Assembly: GCF_001668625.1 (NCBI RefSeq)
Contig: NZ_LZLJ01000093.1
Location: forward strand, 248,001-312,000
Length of the DNA stretch: 64,000 bases
DNA from: Mycobacterium sp. 1274756.6
Lineage (GTDB): Bacteria > Actinomycetota > Actinomycetes > Mycobacteriales > Mycobacteriaceae
Reading direction: 5' to 3'
Position 1 is the stretch's first letter. The number at the start of each line of letters is the position of its first letter. The position numbers and the translations under genes were made by a program. Positions 16,059 through 24,418 of the stretch are shown here, in pieces. Below the pieces are notes generated by a model. The model saw nothing but the letters and a program-made list of their open reading frames with translations, made no database searches and was not told where the DNA came from.

Positions 16059-17650
16059 CCGTGCTGCAGACCGCCGTCGACACCGCCGCACCCGCCTACA
16101 CCGAGGCCGCCGAGGCGATGACCGCCAAGCTCGCCGAACTCGCCGACGAACACGCCAAGGCCCTGGCCGGCGGCGGCGCCAAATACGTCGAGCGCCACCA
16201 CTCCCGCGGCAAGCTCACCGCACGCGAACGCATCGAGCTCCTCGTCGACCCCGACTCGCCGTTCCTGGAGCTGTCCCCGCTCGCCGCGTGGGGCAGCGAC
16301 TTCCAGGTCGGGGCCAGCCTGGTCACCGGGATCGGCGCCGTCGCCGGGGTGGAGTGCATGATCGTCGCCAACGACCCCACCGTCAAGGGCGGCACCTCCA
16401 ACCCGTGGACGCTGCGGAAGATCCTGCGGGCCAACAAGATCGCGCTGGAGAACCGGCTGCCGGTGATCTCGCTGGTGGAGTCCGGCGGCGCCGACCTGCC
16501 CACCCAGAAGGAAGTCTTCATCCCCGGCGGGCAGATGTTCCGGGACCTGACCCGGCTGTCGGCCGCGGGCATCCCCACGATCGCGCTGGTGTTCGGCAAC
16601 TCCACCGCCGGCGGCGCCTACGTGCCGGGCATGTCCGACCACGTGGTGATGATCAAGCAACGCTCCAAGGTGTTCCTCGCCGGGCCGCCGCTGGTCAAGA
16701 TGGCCACCGGGGAGGAGTCCGACGACGAGTCGCTCGGCGGCGCGGAGATGCACGCCCGCACCTCCGGGCTGGCCGACTACTTCGCCGTCGACGAGCCCGA
16801 CGCGCTGCGGATCGGCCGGCGGATCGTGGCCCGGCTGAACTGGCGCAAGCTGGGCCCGGCCCCGCGCCCGGTGGTCCCGCCGCTGGCCGACCCGGCCGAG
16901 CTGCTCGGCATCGTGCCCGCCGACCTGCGCACCCCGTTCGACCCGCGGGAGGTCATCGCCCGCATCGTCGACGGCTCGGAGTTCGACGAGTTCAAACCGA
17001 TGTACGGCTCCTCACTGGTCACCGGCTGGGCCACCCTGCACGGCTACCCGCTGGGCATCCTGGCCAACGCGCGCGGCGTGCTGTTCTCCGAGGAGTCGCA
17101 GAAGGCGACCCAGTTCATCCAGCTGGCCAACCGCGCCGACACCCCACTGCTGTTCCTGCACAACACCACCGGCTACATGGTGGGCCGCGCCTACGAGGAA
17201 GGCGGGATGATCAAGCACGGCTCGATGATGATCAACGCCGTGTCCAACTCCACCGTCCCGCACCTCTCGCTGCTCATCGGCGCCTCCTACGGCGCCGGCC
17301 ACTACGGCATGTGCGGCCGTGCCTACGACCCGCGGTTCCTGTTCGCCTGGCCGTCGGCGAAGGCCGCGGTGATGGGCGGGGCGCAGCTGGCCGGGGTGAT
17401 CTCGATCGTCAGCCGGGCGGCGGCGGCCGCCCGTGGCCAGCAGGTCGACGAGGACGCCGACGCCGCGCTGCGGGCCGCGATCGAGGCGCAGATCGAAGCG
17501 GAGTCGCTGCCGATGTTCCTGTCCGGCCGGCTCTACGACGACGGGGTCATCGACCCCCGCGACACCCGCACGGTGCTGGGAATGTGCCTGTCCGCCACCG
17601 CCAATGGCCCGATCGAGGGGACGTCGAACTTCGGCGTCTTCCGGATGTGA
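16055..17650 (+). CDS. accD2: acyl-CoA carboxylase beta (carboxyltransferase) subunit AccD2
   Basis: A 531-residue carboxyltransferase subunit that transfers CO2 from carboxybiotin to an acyl-CoA. The N-terminal GGGAKYVERHHSRGKLTARE, the ESGGADLPTQ segment typical of 3-methylcrotonyl- and geranyl-CoA carboxylases, the FGNSTAGGAYVPGMSD loop and the late GASYGAGHYGMCGRAYDPRF segment are all present. The partner biotin subunit follows. Start ATG overlaps the fadE13 stop (ATGA). The motif set points to a branched unsaturated acyl-CoA rather than acetyl- or propionyl-CoA. Confidence 0.9.
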   Translation: MTVLQTAVDTAAPAYTEAAEAMTAKLAELADEHAKALAGGGAKYVERHHSRGKLTARERIELLVDPDSPFLELSPLAAWGSDFQVGASLVTGIGAVAGVECMIVANDPTVKGGTSNPWTLRKILRANKIALENRLPVISLVESGGADLPTQKEVFIPGGQMFRDLTRLSAAGIPTIALVFGNSTAGGAYVPGMSDHVVMIKQRSKVFLAGPPLVKMATGEESDDESLGGAEMHARTSGLADYFAVDEPDALRIGRRIVARLNWRKLGPAPRPVVPPLADPAELLGIVPADLRTPFDPREVIARIVDGSEFDEFKPMYGSSLVTGWATLHGYPLGILANARGVLFSEESQKATQFIQLANRADTPLLFLHNTTGYMVGRAYEEGGMIKHGSMMINAVSNSTVPHLSLLIGASYGAGHYGMCGRAYDPRFLFAWPSAKAAVMGGAQLAGVISIVSRAAAAARGQQVDEDADAALRAAIEAQIEAESLPMFLSGRLYDDGVIDPRDTRTVLGMCLSATANGPIEGTSNFGVFRM

Positions 17651-17658
17651 GTGCGAAC

Positions 17659-19641
17659 ATGATTTCCACAGTTCTGGTCGCCAACCGCGGGGAGATCGCC
17701 CGCCGGGTCTTCGCCACCTGCCGTCGGCTGGGCCTGGGCACCGTCGCGGTCTACACCGACCCCGACGCCGACGCCCCGCACGTCGCCGAGGCCGACGCCG
17801 CGGTACGGCTGCCCACCGTCGCCAGCTACCTGTCGGCCGAGGAAATCATCGCCGCGGCGCGCGCCGCCGGCGCCGACGCGGTGCACCCGGGCTACGGGTT
17901 CCTCTCGGAGAACCCCGATTTCGCCGCCGCGGTGATCGACGCCGGGCTGACCTGGATCGGCCCGCCGGTGGACGCGGTGCGCGCCATGGGCTCGAAGATC
18001 GAGGCCAAGAAGCTGATGGCCGACGCCGGGGTGCCGGTGCTCGACGAACTCGACCCCGCCTCGGTCACCGCCGCCGAACTGCCGGTGCTGGTCAAAGCCT
18101 CCGCCGGCGGCGGCGGCCGCGGGATGCGGGTGGTGCACGAGCTGTCCGCGCTGGCCGAGGAGGTGGCCGCCGCGAGCCGGGAGGCCGCCGCCGCGTTCGG
18201 TGACCCGACGGTCTTCTGCGAGCGCTACCTGCCCACCGGCAGGCACATCGAGGTGCAGATCCTCGCCGACAACCACGGCACCGTCTGGGCCGTCGGGGAA
18301 CGGGAGTGCTCGATTCAGCGCAGGCACCAGAAGATCATCGAGGAGGCCCCCTCCCCGCTGGTGGAGCGCATCCCCGGCATGCGCGACCGGCTGTTCACCG
18401 CGGCCCGGCTGGCCGCCACCGCGATCGGCTACACCGGTGCGGGCACGGTGGAGTTCCTCGCCGACGAGCACGGCGAGTTCTTCTTCCTGGAGATGAACAC
18501 CCGGCTGCAGGTCGAACACCCCGTCACCGAGGAGACCACCGGCGTCGACCTGGTGGAGTGGCAGTTGGCCGTCGCCGACGGCGCCCCGCTGGACGCCGAA
18601 CCCCCGCCCACCCGGGGCCACTCGATCGAGGCGCGCGTCTACGCCGAGGACCCGGCCCGCGACTGGCAGCCGCAGGCCGGCCTCATCCACGCCTTCGACG
18701 TGCCCGGGGTGGCCGCCCGCTTCGGCTCCCTGCACCGGCGCACCGGGATCCGGCTGGACGCCGGCTTCACGGCCGGCTCGGTGGTGCCGATCCACTACGA
18801 CCCGATGCTGGCCAAGGTCATCTCCTATGCGCCGCAGCGCCGTCGCGCCGCGCTGGTGCTGGCGGATGCGTTGGCGCGCACCCGGATCCACGGCGTGCGC
18901 ACCAACCGGGACCTGCTGGTCAACGTGCTGCGCCATCCGGCGTTTTTGGCCGGGGACACCGACACCGCGTTCTTCGCCACCCACGGGCTGGCCGAACTGG
19001 CCGCCCCGCTGGCCGACGACGCCGCGGTGCGCCTGTCGGCGGTCGCGGCCGCGCTGGCCGACGCCGAGCACAACCGGGCCGGCGCCACGGTGTTCGCCGG
19101 CATCCCCAGCGGCTGGCGCAACCTGGCCGCCGCCAACCAGGTCAAGACCTACCGCGACACCGCCGACACCGAACACCGGGTGGAATACCGGTTCGGCCCC
19201 GACGGTGTGCACCTGCCCGACGACGACACCGTCACCGTGGTCTCCACCGGCCCGCAGCGGGTCGTGCTCGCCGATGCGGCCGGGGTGGCACGCGGTTTCG
19301 CGGTGTCACGGTCCGGACCGCAGGTCTACGTCGACTCCCCGCTCGGCGGGGTGGCGTTCAGCGCGGTGCCGCGGCTGCCCGAACCCGGCACCGAGGTCGA
19401 GCCGGGATCGCTGGTCGCGCCGATGCCCGGCAGCGTGCTGCGCGTCGGGGCCGACGTCGGCGACACCGTCACCGCCGGGCAGCCGCTGGTGTGGCTGGAA
19501 GCGATGAAAATGGAGCACACCATCACCGCCCCGACCGACGGTGTGCTCGCCGAGTTGCACGTCGAGCCCGGCACCCAAGTCGACGTCGGCACCGTCCTGG
19601 CCCGAGTAGAGACCCCCGAAACAGAAGGAGACCCCCAATGA
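17659..19641 (+). CDS. accA2: biotin-dependent acyl-CoA carboxylase alpha subunit AccA2
   Basis: A 660-residue fusion of biotin carboxylase and biotin carrier domains. Biotin carboxylase: VLVANRGEIARRV at the N-terminus, KASAGGGGRGMR (ATP-grasp Gly loop), FLEMNTRLQVEHPVTE. A linking domain precedes the C-terminal biotinyl domain with the attachment lysine in EAMKMEH (about residue 617). I chose the ATG at 17659 because MxxTVLVANRG is the usual family start; a GTG at 17647, overlapping the accD2 stop, would add four residues and is also possible. It works with AccD2 in one complex. Confidence 0.9.
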   Translation: MISTVLVANRGEIARRVFATCRRLGLGTVAVYTDPDADAPHVAEADAAVRLPTVASYLSAEEIIAAARAAGADAVHPGYGFLSENPDFAAAVIDAGLTWIGPPVDAVRAMGSKIEAKKLMADAGVPVLDELDPASVTAAELPVLVKASAGGGGRGMRVVHELSALAEEVAAASREAAAAFGDPTVFCERYLPTGRHIEVQILADNHGTVWAVGERECSIQRRHQKIIEEAPSPLVERIPGMRDRLFTAARLAATAIGYTGAGTVEFLADEHGEFFFLEMNTRLQVEHPVTEETTGVDLVEWQLAVADGAPLDAEPPPTRGHSIEARVYAEDPARDWQPQAGLIHAFDVPGVAARFGSLHRRTGIRLDAGFTAGSVVPIHYDPMLAKVISYAPQRRRAALVLADALARTRIHGVRTNRDLLVNVLRHPAFLAGDTDTAFFATHGLAELAAPLADDAAVRLSAVAAALADAEHNRAGATVFAGIPSGWRNLAAANQVKTYRDTADTEHRVEYRFGPDGVHLPDDDTVTVVSTGPQRVVLADAAGVARGFAVSRSGPQVYVDSPLGGVAFSAVPRLPEPGTEVEPGSLVAPMPGSVLRVGADVGDTVTAGQPLVWLEAMKMEHTITAPTDGVLAELHVEPGTQVDVGTVLARVETPETEGDPQ

Positions 19642-20807
19642 GCATCGACACCAGCTTCATCGAGTCCGAGGAGCGCCGCGCGCTGCGCGAGGCCGTCGCC
19701 GCGATGGCCGCCAACTACGGGCAGGACTACTACCTGGCCAAGGCGCGCGCCGGGCAGCACACCGACGAATTGTGGAACGAGGCGGGCAAGCTCGGGTTCC
19801 TCGGGGTGAACCTGCCCGAGGAGTACGGCGGCGGCGGGGCCGGCATGTACGAGCTGTCGCTGGTGATGGAGGAGATGGCCGCCCACGGGTGCGGGCTGCT
19901 GATGATGGTCGTCTCCCCGGCGATCAACGGCACCATCATCGCCAAGTTCGGCACCGACGAGCAGAAGCAGCGCTGGCTGCCCGGCATCGCCGACGGCTCG
20001 CTGACGATGGCGTTCGCCATCACCGAGCCCGACGCCGGCTCCAACTCGCACCGCATCACCACCACCGCCCGCCGCGACGGCTCCGACTGGATCCTGTCCG
20101 GGCAGAAGGTGTTCATCTCCGGCATCGACCAGGCGCAGGCGGTGCTGGTGGTGGGCCGTACCGAGGAGGCCAAGACCGGCAACCTCAAGCCGGCGCTGTT
20201 CGTGGTGCCCACCGACGCGCCGGGACTGACCTACACCCCCATCGAGATGGAGCTGGTCAGCCCGGAACGGCAGTTCCAGGTCTTCCTTGACGAGGTGCGG
20301 CTGCCCGCCGACGCGCTCGTCGGCTCCGAGGACGCCGCGATCGCGCAGCTGTTCGCCGGCCTGAACCCGGAGCGCATCATGGGCGCGGCCAGCGCGGTGG
20401 GGATGGGCCGGTTCGCGATCAACAAGGCGGTCGACTACGTCAAGACCCGGCAGGTGTGGAAGACGCCGATCGGCTCGCACCAGGGGCTCTCGCACCCGCT
20501 GGCGGCCAACCACATCGAGATCGAGCTGGCGAAGGTGATGATGCAGAAGGCGGCCACCCTCTACGACAGCGGCGACGACGTGGGCGCCGCCGAGGCCGCC
20601 AACATGGCCAAGTACGCCGCCGGGGAAGCCTCGACCCGCGCGGTGGACCAGGCCGTGCAGTCCCTCGGCGGCAACGGGCTGACCAAGGAGTACGGGATCG
20701 CCGCGGCGGTCACCTCCTCACGGCTGGCCCGCATCGCCCCGGTGAGCCGCGAGATGATCCTCAACTTCGTCGCGCAGACCTCGCTGGGCCTGCCGAGGTC
20801 GTACTGA
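19638..20807 (+). CDS. fadE12: acyl-CoA dehydrogenase FadE12
   Basis: A 389-residue acyl-CoA dehydrogenase, the second in this operon. It shows LGVNLPEEYGG, the FAD-contact stretch MAFAITEPDAGSNSHRI, the strand WILSGQKVFISG and the C-terminal SLGGNGLTKEYG. Two different dehydrogenases in one operon suggest two oxidation steps or two chain types. AAGGAG at 19624-19629 precedes the ATG, which overlaps the accA2 stop in ATGA. Confidence 0.9.
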   Translation: MSIDTSFIESEERRALREAVAAMAANYGQDYYLAKARAGQHTDELWNEAGKLGFLGVNLPEEYGGGGAGMYELSLVMEEMAAHGCGLLMMVVSPAINGTIIAKFGTDEQKQRWLPGIADGSLTMAFAITEPDAGSNSHRITTTARRDGSDWILSGQKVFISGIDQAQAVLVVGRTEEAKTGNLKPALFVVPTDAPGLTYTPIEMELVSPERQFQVFLDEVRLPADALVGSEDAAIAQLFAGLNPERIMGAASAVGMGRFAINKAVDYVKTRQVWKTPIGSHQGLSHPLAANHIEIELAKVMMQKAATLYDSGDDVGAAEAANMAKYAAGEASTRAVDQAVQSLGGNGLTKEYGIAAAVTSSRLARIAPVSREMILNFVAQTSLGLPRSY

Positions 20808-21595
20808 TGGACAGCCCCGTCGATTACGCGGTGGCCGACGGGGTCGCACGGCTGACCCTAAACTCCCCGCGCAACCGCAACGCCCTGTCCACCGAACTGG
20901 TCGAGGCCCTGCACCGGGGGCTGCGCGACGCCGCCGCCGACGACAGCGTCCGCGCGGTGGTGCTGGCCCACACCGGCAACACTTTCTGCGCCGGTGCCGA
21001 CCTGTCCCAGGCCGCCGGGGCCGATCCGGGGGACGCGGCCACCGAGCGGGCCCGGGAGCTCGCGGCGCTGCTGCGGGCGATCGTGGCGGCGCCGCTGCCG
21101 GTGATCGCCGCCGTCGACGGCCACGTCCGCGCCGGCGGGATGGGGCTGGTCGGGGCATGCGACATCGTGGTGGCCGGCCCGGCCAGTACCTTCGGGCTCA
21201 CCGAGGCGCGGATCGGGGTGGCCCCGGCGATCATCTCGCTGACCCTGCTGCCCAAGCTGTCGGCCCGGTCGGCGGGGCGCTACTACCTGACCGGGGAGAC
21301 CTTCGACGCCGCGGAGGCCACCCGCATCGGGCTGGTGACGCTCACCGCCGACGAGGAGGGCGGGGTCGACGCCGCGGTGGCCGAGCTGACCGGACAGCTG
21401 CGCCGCGGATCACCGCAGGGTCTGGCCGCCTCCAAGGCGCTGACGACCGCGGCGATCCTGGCCGGTTTCGACGCCGACGCCGAGCGGCTCGCGGCGGAAT
21501 CGGCGCGGCTGTTCGTCTCCGAGGAGGCGCAGGAGGGCATGCTGGCGTTCCTGCAGAAACGCCCGCCGCGCTGGGCGCCGCCGGCCGGCGACTGA
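20807..21595 (+). CDS. echA7: enoyl-CoA hydratase EchA7
   Basis: A 262-residue crotonase-fold protein, last gene of the acyl-CoA operon. The oxyanion-hole strand FCAGADLSQA and the ALSTELVEAL helix are present. At the first catalytic position the usual GGGxEL reads GGMGL, so the first glutamate is replaced, while the second region keeps a glutamate (FGLTEARIGVAP). It may act on an unusual enoyl-CoA (for example a methylglutaconyl type) or as a lyase. Its ATG shares a base with the fadE12 stop (TGATG). Confidence 0.85.
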   Translation: MDSPVDYAVADGVARLTLNSPRNRNALSTELVEALHRGLRDAAADDSVRAVVLAHTGNTFCAGADLSQAAGADPGDAATERARELAALLRAIVAAPLPVIAAVDGHVRAGGMGLVGACDIVVAGPASTFGLTEARIGVAPAIISLTLLPKLSARSAGRYYLTGETFDAAEATRIGLVTLTADEEGGVDAAVAELTGQLRRGSPQGLAASKALTTAAILAGFDADAERLAAESARLFVSEEAQEGMLAFLQKRPPRWAPPAGD

Positions 21596-21655
21596 TCCCG
21601 CCGGTTTCGCCGGTCGGGGGCTGCGGTCTGCGGGTTTGTCGTAGGCTGTGGGCCG

Positions 21656-22243
21656 ATGAGCAAGCCAGAGCAGCCCCGCCCGCGCGCCGGTGACACCGAC
21701 CGGTTCCAGGTCGCGCAGCTGCTCTCCGAGGCCGCTGCCCGCGGGCAGTTGCCGGAGAACGAGTACCGCGACCGGCTGTCGAAAGCGTATGCGGCGCAGA
21801 CCTACGACGAACTGGACCGGGTCAGTTCGGATCTGCCCGGCGCGTGGGGCACCAGCCGACCGCGCGGCGACGCCAAACCGGCGCCGTCGACGCTGCTGCT
21901 GGCGCTCTTCAGCGGGTTCCAGCGCCGGGGCCGCTGGAACGTCCCCAAGCGGCTCACCACGCTCGCGCTGTGGGGTGGCGGGGTGATCGACCTGCGCTAC
22001 GCCAACTTCACCGCCGCCGAGGTGGAGATCAACGCGTACTCGATCATGGGCGGCCAGACGATCCTGCTTCCCCCGGAGGTCAACGTCGAGATCACCGGCC
22101 GCGGCGTGATGGGCAACTTCGACCACGAGGCGGCCGGTGCCGGCACGCCGGGCGCACCGACGGTGACGATCAAGGGGCTCTCGCTGTGGGGCCAGGTCGG
22201 CATCAAACGCAAAAAGCGCGGCCGCAGCGGCGACACCCCCTAG
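21656..22243 (+). CDS. DUF1707 protein with LiaF-like C-terminal domain
   Basis: A 195-residue protein matching Rv0966c. An N-terminal DUF1707 module (about 10-60: RFQVAQLLSEAAARGQLPEN, then EYRDRLSKAYAAQTYDEL) is followed by a linker and a beta-rich C-terminal domain like the cell-wall stress protein LiaF (WGGGVIDLRYANF, then GVMGNFDHEAAG). No membrane helix is obvious. TAGGCT lies 8 bases before the ATG, suggesting a leaderless transcript. In M. tuberculosis the csoR-ctpV copper genes separate this gene from echA7; here the gap is only 60 bases. Confidence 0.8.
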   Translation: MSKPEQPRPRAGDTDRFQVAQLLSEAAARGQLPENEYRDRLSKAYAAQTYDELDRVSSDLPGAWGTSRPRGDAKPAPSTLLLALFSGFQRRGRWNVPKRLTTLALWGGGVIDLRYANFTAAEVEINAYSIMGGQTILLPPEVNVEITGRGVMGNFDHEAAGAGTPGAPTVTIKGLSLWGQVGIKRKKRGRSGDTP

Positions 22244-22357
22244 CCCCCTCGCCCCCTCGCCCACTCGCCCAACGTGCAGCCACTGCGACATCCGGCGCGG
22301 TTTTTCGCAGCCAGTGCACGCTCGGCGCGCGCCGGGGGCTGACCGCCGCGGGACAGA

Positions 22358-22393
22358 CGCCCGGGACAGCGCCCGGGACAGCGTCCGGGACAG
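22358..22393 (+). repeat. three tandem 12-bp units
   Basis: Three head-to-tail copies of CGCCCGGGACAG (the third has one change) in the gap between the DUF1707 gene and the convergent VWA gene. They are flanked by a direct repeat CGCCGGGGGCT at 22330-22340 and 22395-22405. The unit contains CCCGGG and may fold, so it could act in termination; no coding function is seen. Confidence 0.7.
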
Positions 22394-22417
22394 CCGCCGG
22401 GGGCTAGCCCACGAAAG

Positions 22418-24418
22418 CTACGCCCGGCGCCGGGACTGCAGGTAATCGCCGACGACCGCGGCGCCCAGCCCGTCCTCGTCGGGCACCACCACCCGGCCGT
22501 GCACCCGGCGCGCCACCTGGTCGATGAAGCGGGCCAGCCCGGGGTCGTCGCCGAGCCGGAAGATGGTGACCTGGGTGCCCAGCCTCGCGATCTCGTCGAA
22601 ACCGCGGACGGTCAACCCGACCGTGCGCGGGTGCGGCGGGTAGTCGAAGAACACCGCCGCCTCCGCGCCGTCCCCGCCGGGGCCGACCGGGCCCTCCAGA
22701 TGGGCGGTCGGCTCGCCGTCGGTGACCACCAGCACCACCGGCTGGGCGGCCGGGTGCCTGCGCAGGTGCCGGCCGGCCAGCGCCAGCGCGTGGTGCAGGT
22801 TGGTGCCCTGCTCGTAGATGCCCTCCAAGCCCATCAGCTCGGCCGGGGTGACGGTCCGCGCGTAGCGGCCGAAGGCGATGATCTGCAGCGCATCGGAGCG
22901 GAACCGGGTGGAGATGAGGTGGTTCAGCGCCAGCGCCGTGCGTTTCATCGGCACCCACCGGTTCTCCATCACCATCGAGAACGAGGTGTCCACCAGCAGT
23001 GCCACCGCCGCCTGGGTGCGGGTCTCGGTTTCGGAGATCTCCACGTCGTCGACGCTGATCTGCAGCCGCCCGCCGGTCGCGTCGGGCGTGCCGGCCTGGC
23101 GCAGCACCGCGTTGGTCAGGGTGCGCGCCACGTTCCACGGCTCGGTGTCGCCGAACTGCCACGGCCGGGTGGCGCCGGTCAGCTCCCCCGCCGCCCCGGC
23201 CCGGCGGTGGTCGCGCTGGCCGCGGCGCCCGCTCAGCTGCCGGGCCACGTCCTGCAGCGCGGTCTGCCCGAGCCGGCGCATCGCCTTGGGCGACAGCCGC
23301 CACTGCCCGTCGGGGGTGCGGTCGAAGAAGCCCTGGTTGACCAGGGCGCGCTCCAGTTCGGCGAGGGTGGCGGCGTCCACGGCGGCCTCGTCGCCGAGCT
23401 GGCGGGCCAGCGCCTCGAGGTCGACGTCGTCCATGCTGGCGCCCGGGTAAGCCTGGGAGAGCTGCTCGGCGAGCTGCTCGAGCTCGCCGATGTCGGCCAG
23501 CGCCTGCGCCCCCTCCCCCATCCCCAGCGGGTTGTCCCCGGAGAACTCCGCGCTGCCCTGCCAGTCCTCGCCGGGCCGGGCGGCCTGCAGGTGGGCGTCC
23601 AGGCGCGCCAGCGACTGCTGCAGCGCCGGCGAGCCGAACGCCTGCATCGCCAGCGCGTCCAACTCGGCGCGCTGCTCGGCGGAGAGGCTGTTGCGGAAGC
23701 GTTGCGCGGCGGCGGCGCGTTTGGCCAGCGAGTCCAGCAGCTCCTCGATGTTGCGCGGGTTCTCCGGGAAGAACTCGCCGTGTTTGCCCATGAAGTCGGC
23801 GAAGTCGTCGGCGGTGTCCTCGCCGCGGGCGTGTTTGTCCAGCAGGTCGTTGAGGTCGTCGAGCATCTCGCTGACCCGCTGGCGGTCGGCGTCGGTGGCG
23901 CCTTCGAGCGCCTGCTTCATCCCGGCGAACCGCTGGTCGAGCATCTCCCGGCCGAGCAGGTCGCTGATCTGTTGATACTTCTCCCGGGCCTCCGCCGAAC
24001 GCCACGAGTAGTCGGCGAGCTCCTGCACGGCTTTGGCCGGTGACGGCGACAGCGCCGAGAGCTGCATCTCGTGGAAGCGGGCGTCGTCGTCGAGGGCGCG
24101 GGCCAGTTCCTTGCGTTCGGCCAGCACCGCCTCGTCGAGCAGCTTCTTGATCTCGCCGAGGGTGCCGTCGAGGTTGTTGCGGCGCAGCAGGTCGCGGCGC
24201 CGCCGGTGCGCCTCAGCGGCCAGGGTGTCCGCCCCGGCCATGGTCGACGTGCCGCGGCGCAGCAGCTCGGCGAGGGCCCGGCGCGGGGACGCGCCGGCCA
24301 TCACGTCGGCGCCGATCTGTTCCAGGGCGTCGCGCAGATCCAGCGGCGGCGCCAGCGGATCCGGCCCGCCGGTGTAGGCGGAGTACCGCAGCGAGTGGGC
24401 GCGACCGGGTTCAGCCAT
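22418..24418 (-). CDS. VWA-domain protein partnered with a Mg-chelatase-like ATPase
   Basis: A 666-residue protein (Rv0959). The N-terminal two thirds are helical and charged; the C-terminal von Willebrand A domain carries a MIDAS start DTSFSMVMENR, a conserved threonine region (YEQGTNLHHAL) and VVTDGEPTAH. Such proteins act with an AAA+ ATPase, in the manner of ChlD with ChlI or MoxR-VWA pairs, to remodel a target or insert a metal. I chose the ATG at 24418, which lies inside the end of the upstream ATPase gene (8-base overlap), giving translational coupling. Confidence 0.85.
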   Translation of the reverse strand: MAEPGRAHSLRYSAYTGGPDPLAPPLDLRDALEQIGADVMAGASPRRALAELLRRGTSTMAGADTLAAEAHRRRRDLLRRNNLDGTLGEIKKLLDEAVLAERKELARALDDDARFHEMQLSALSPSPAKAVQELADYSWRSAEAREKYQQISDLLGREMLDQRFAGMKQALEGATDADRQRVSEMLDDLNDLLDKHARGEDTADDFADFMGKHGEFFPENPRNIEELLDSLAKRAAAAQRFRNSLSAEQRAELDALAMQAFGSPALQQSLARLDAHLQAARPGEDWQGSAEFSGDNPLGMGEGAQALADIGELEQLAEQLSQAYPGASMDDVDLEALARQLGDEAAVDAATLAELERALVNQGFFDRTPDGQWRLSPKAMRRLGQTALQDVARQLSGRRGQRDHRRAGAAGELTGATRPWQFGDTEPWNVARTLTNAVLRQAGTPDATGGRLQISVDDVEISETETRTQAAVALLVDTSFSMVMENRWVPMKRTALALNHLISTRFRSDALQIIAFGRYARTVTPAELMGLEGIYEQGTNLHHALALAGRHLRRHPAAQPVVLVVTDGEPTAHLEGPVGPGGDGAEAAVFFDYPPHPRTVGLTVRGFDEIARLGTQVTIFRLGDDPGLARFIDQVARRVHGRVVVPDEDGLGAAVVGDYLQSRRRA

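Noticed and set aside
17647-17658. GTG at 17647 as the accA2 start
   Set aside because: It overlaps the accD2 stop and is possible, but the ATG at 17659 matches the usual family N-terminus; kept as an alternative only.
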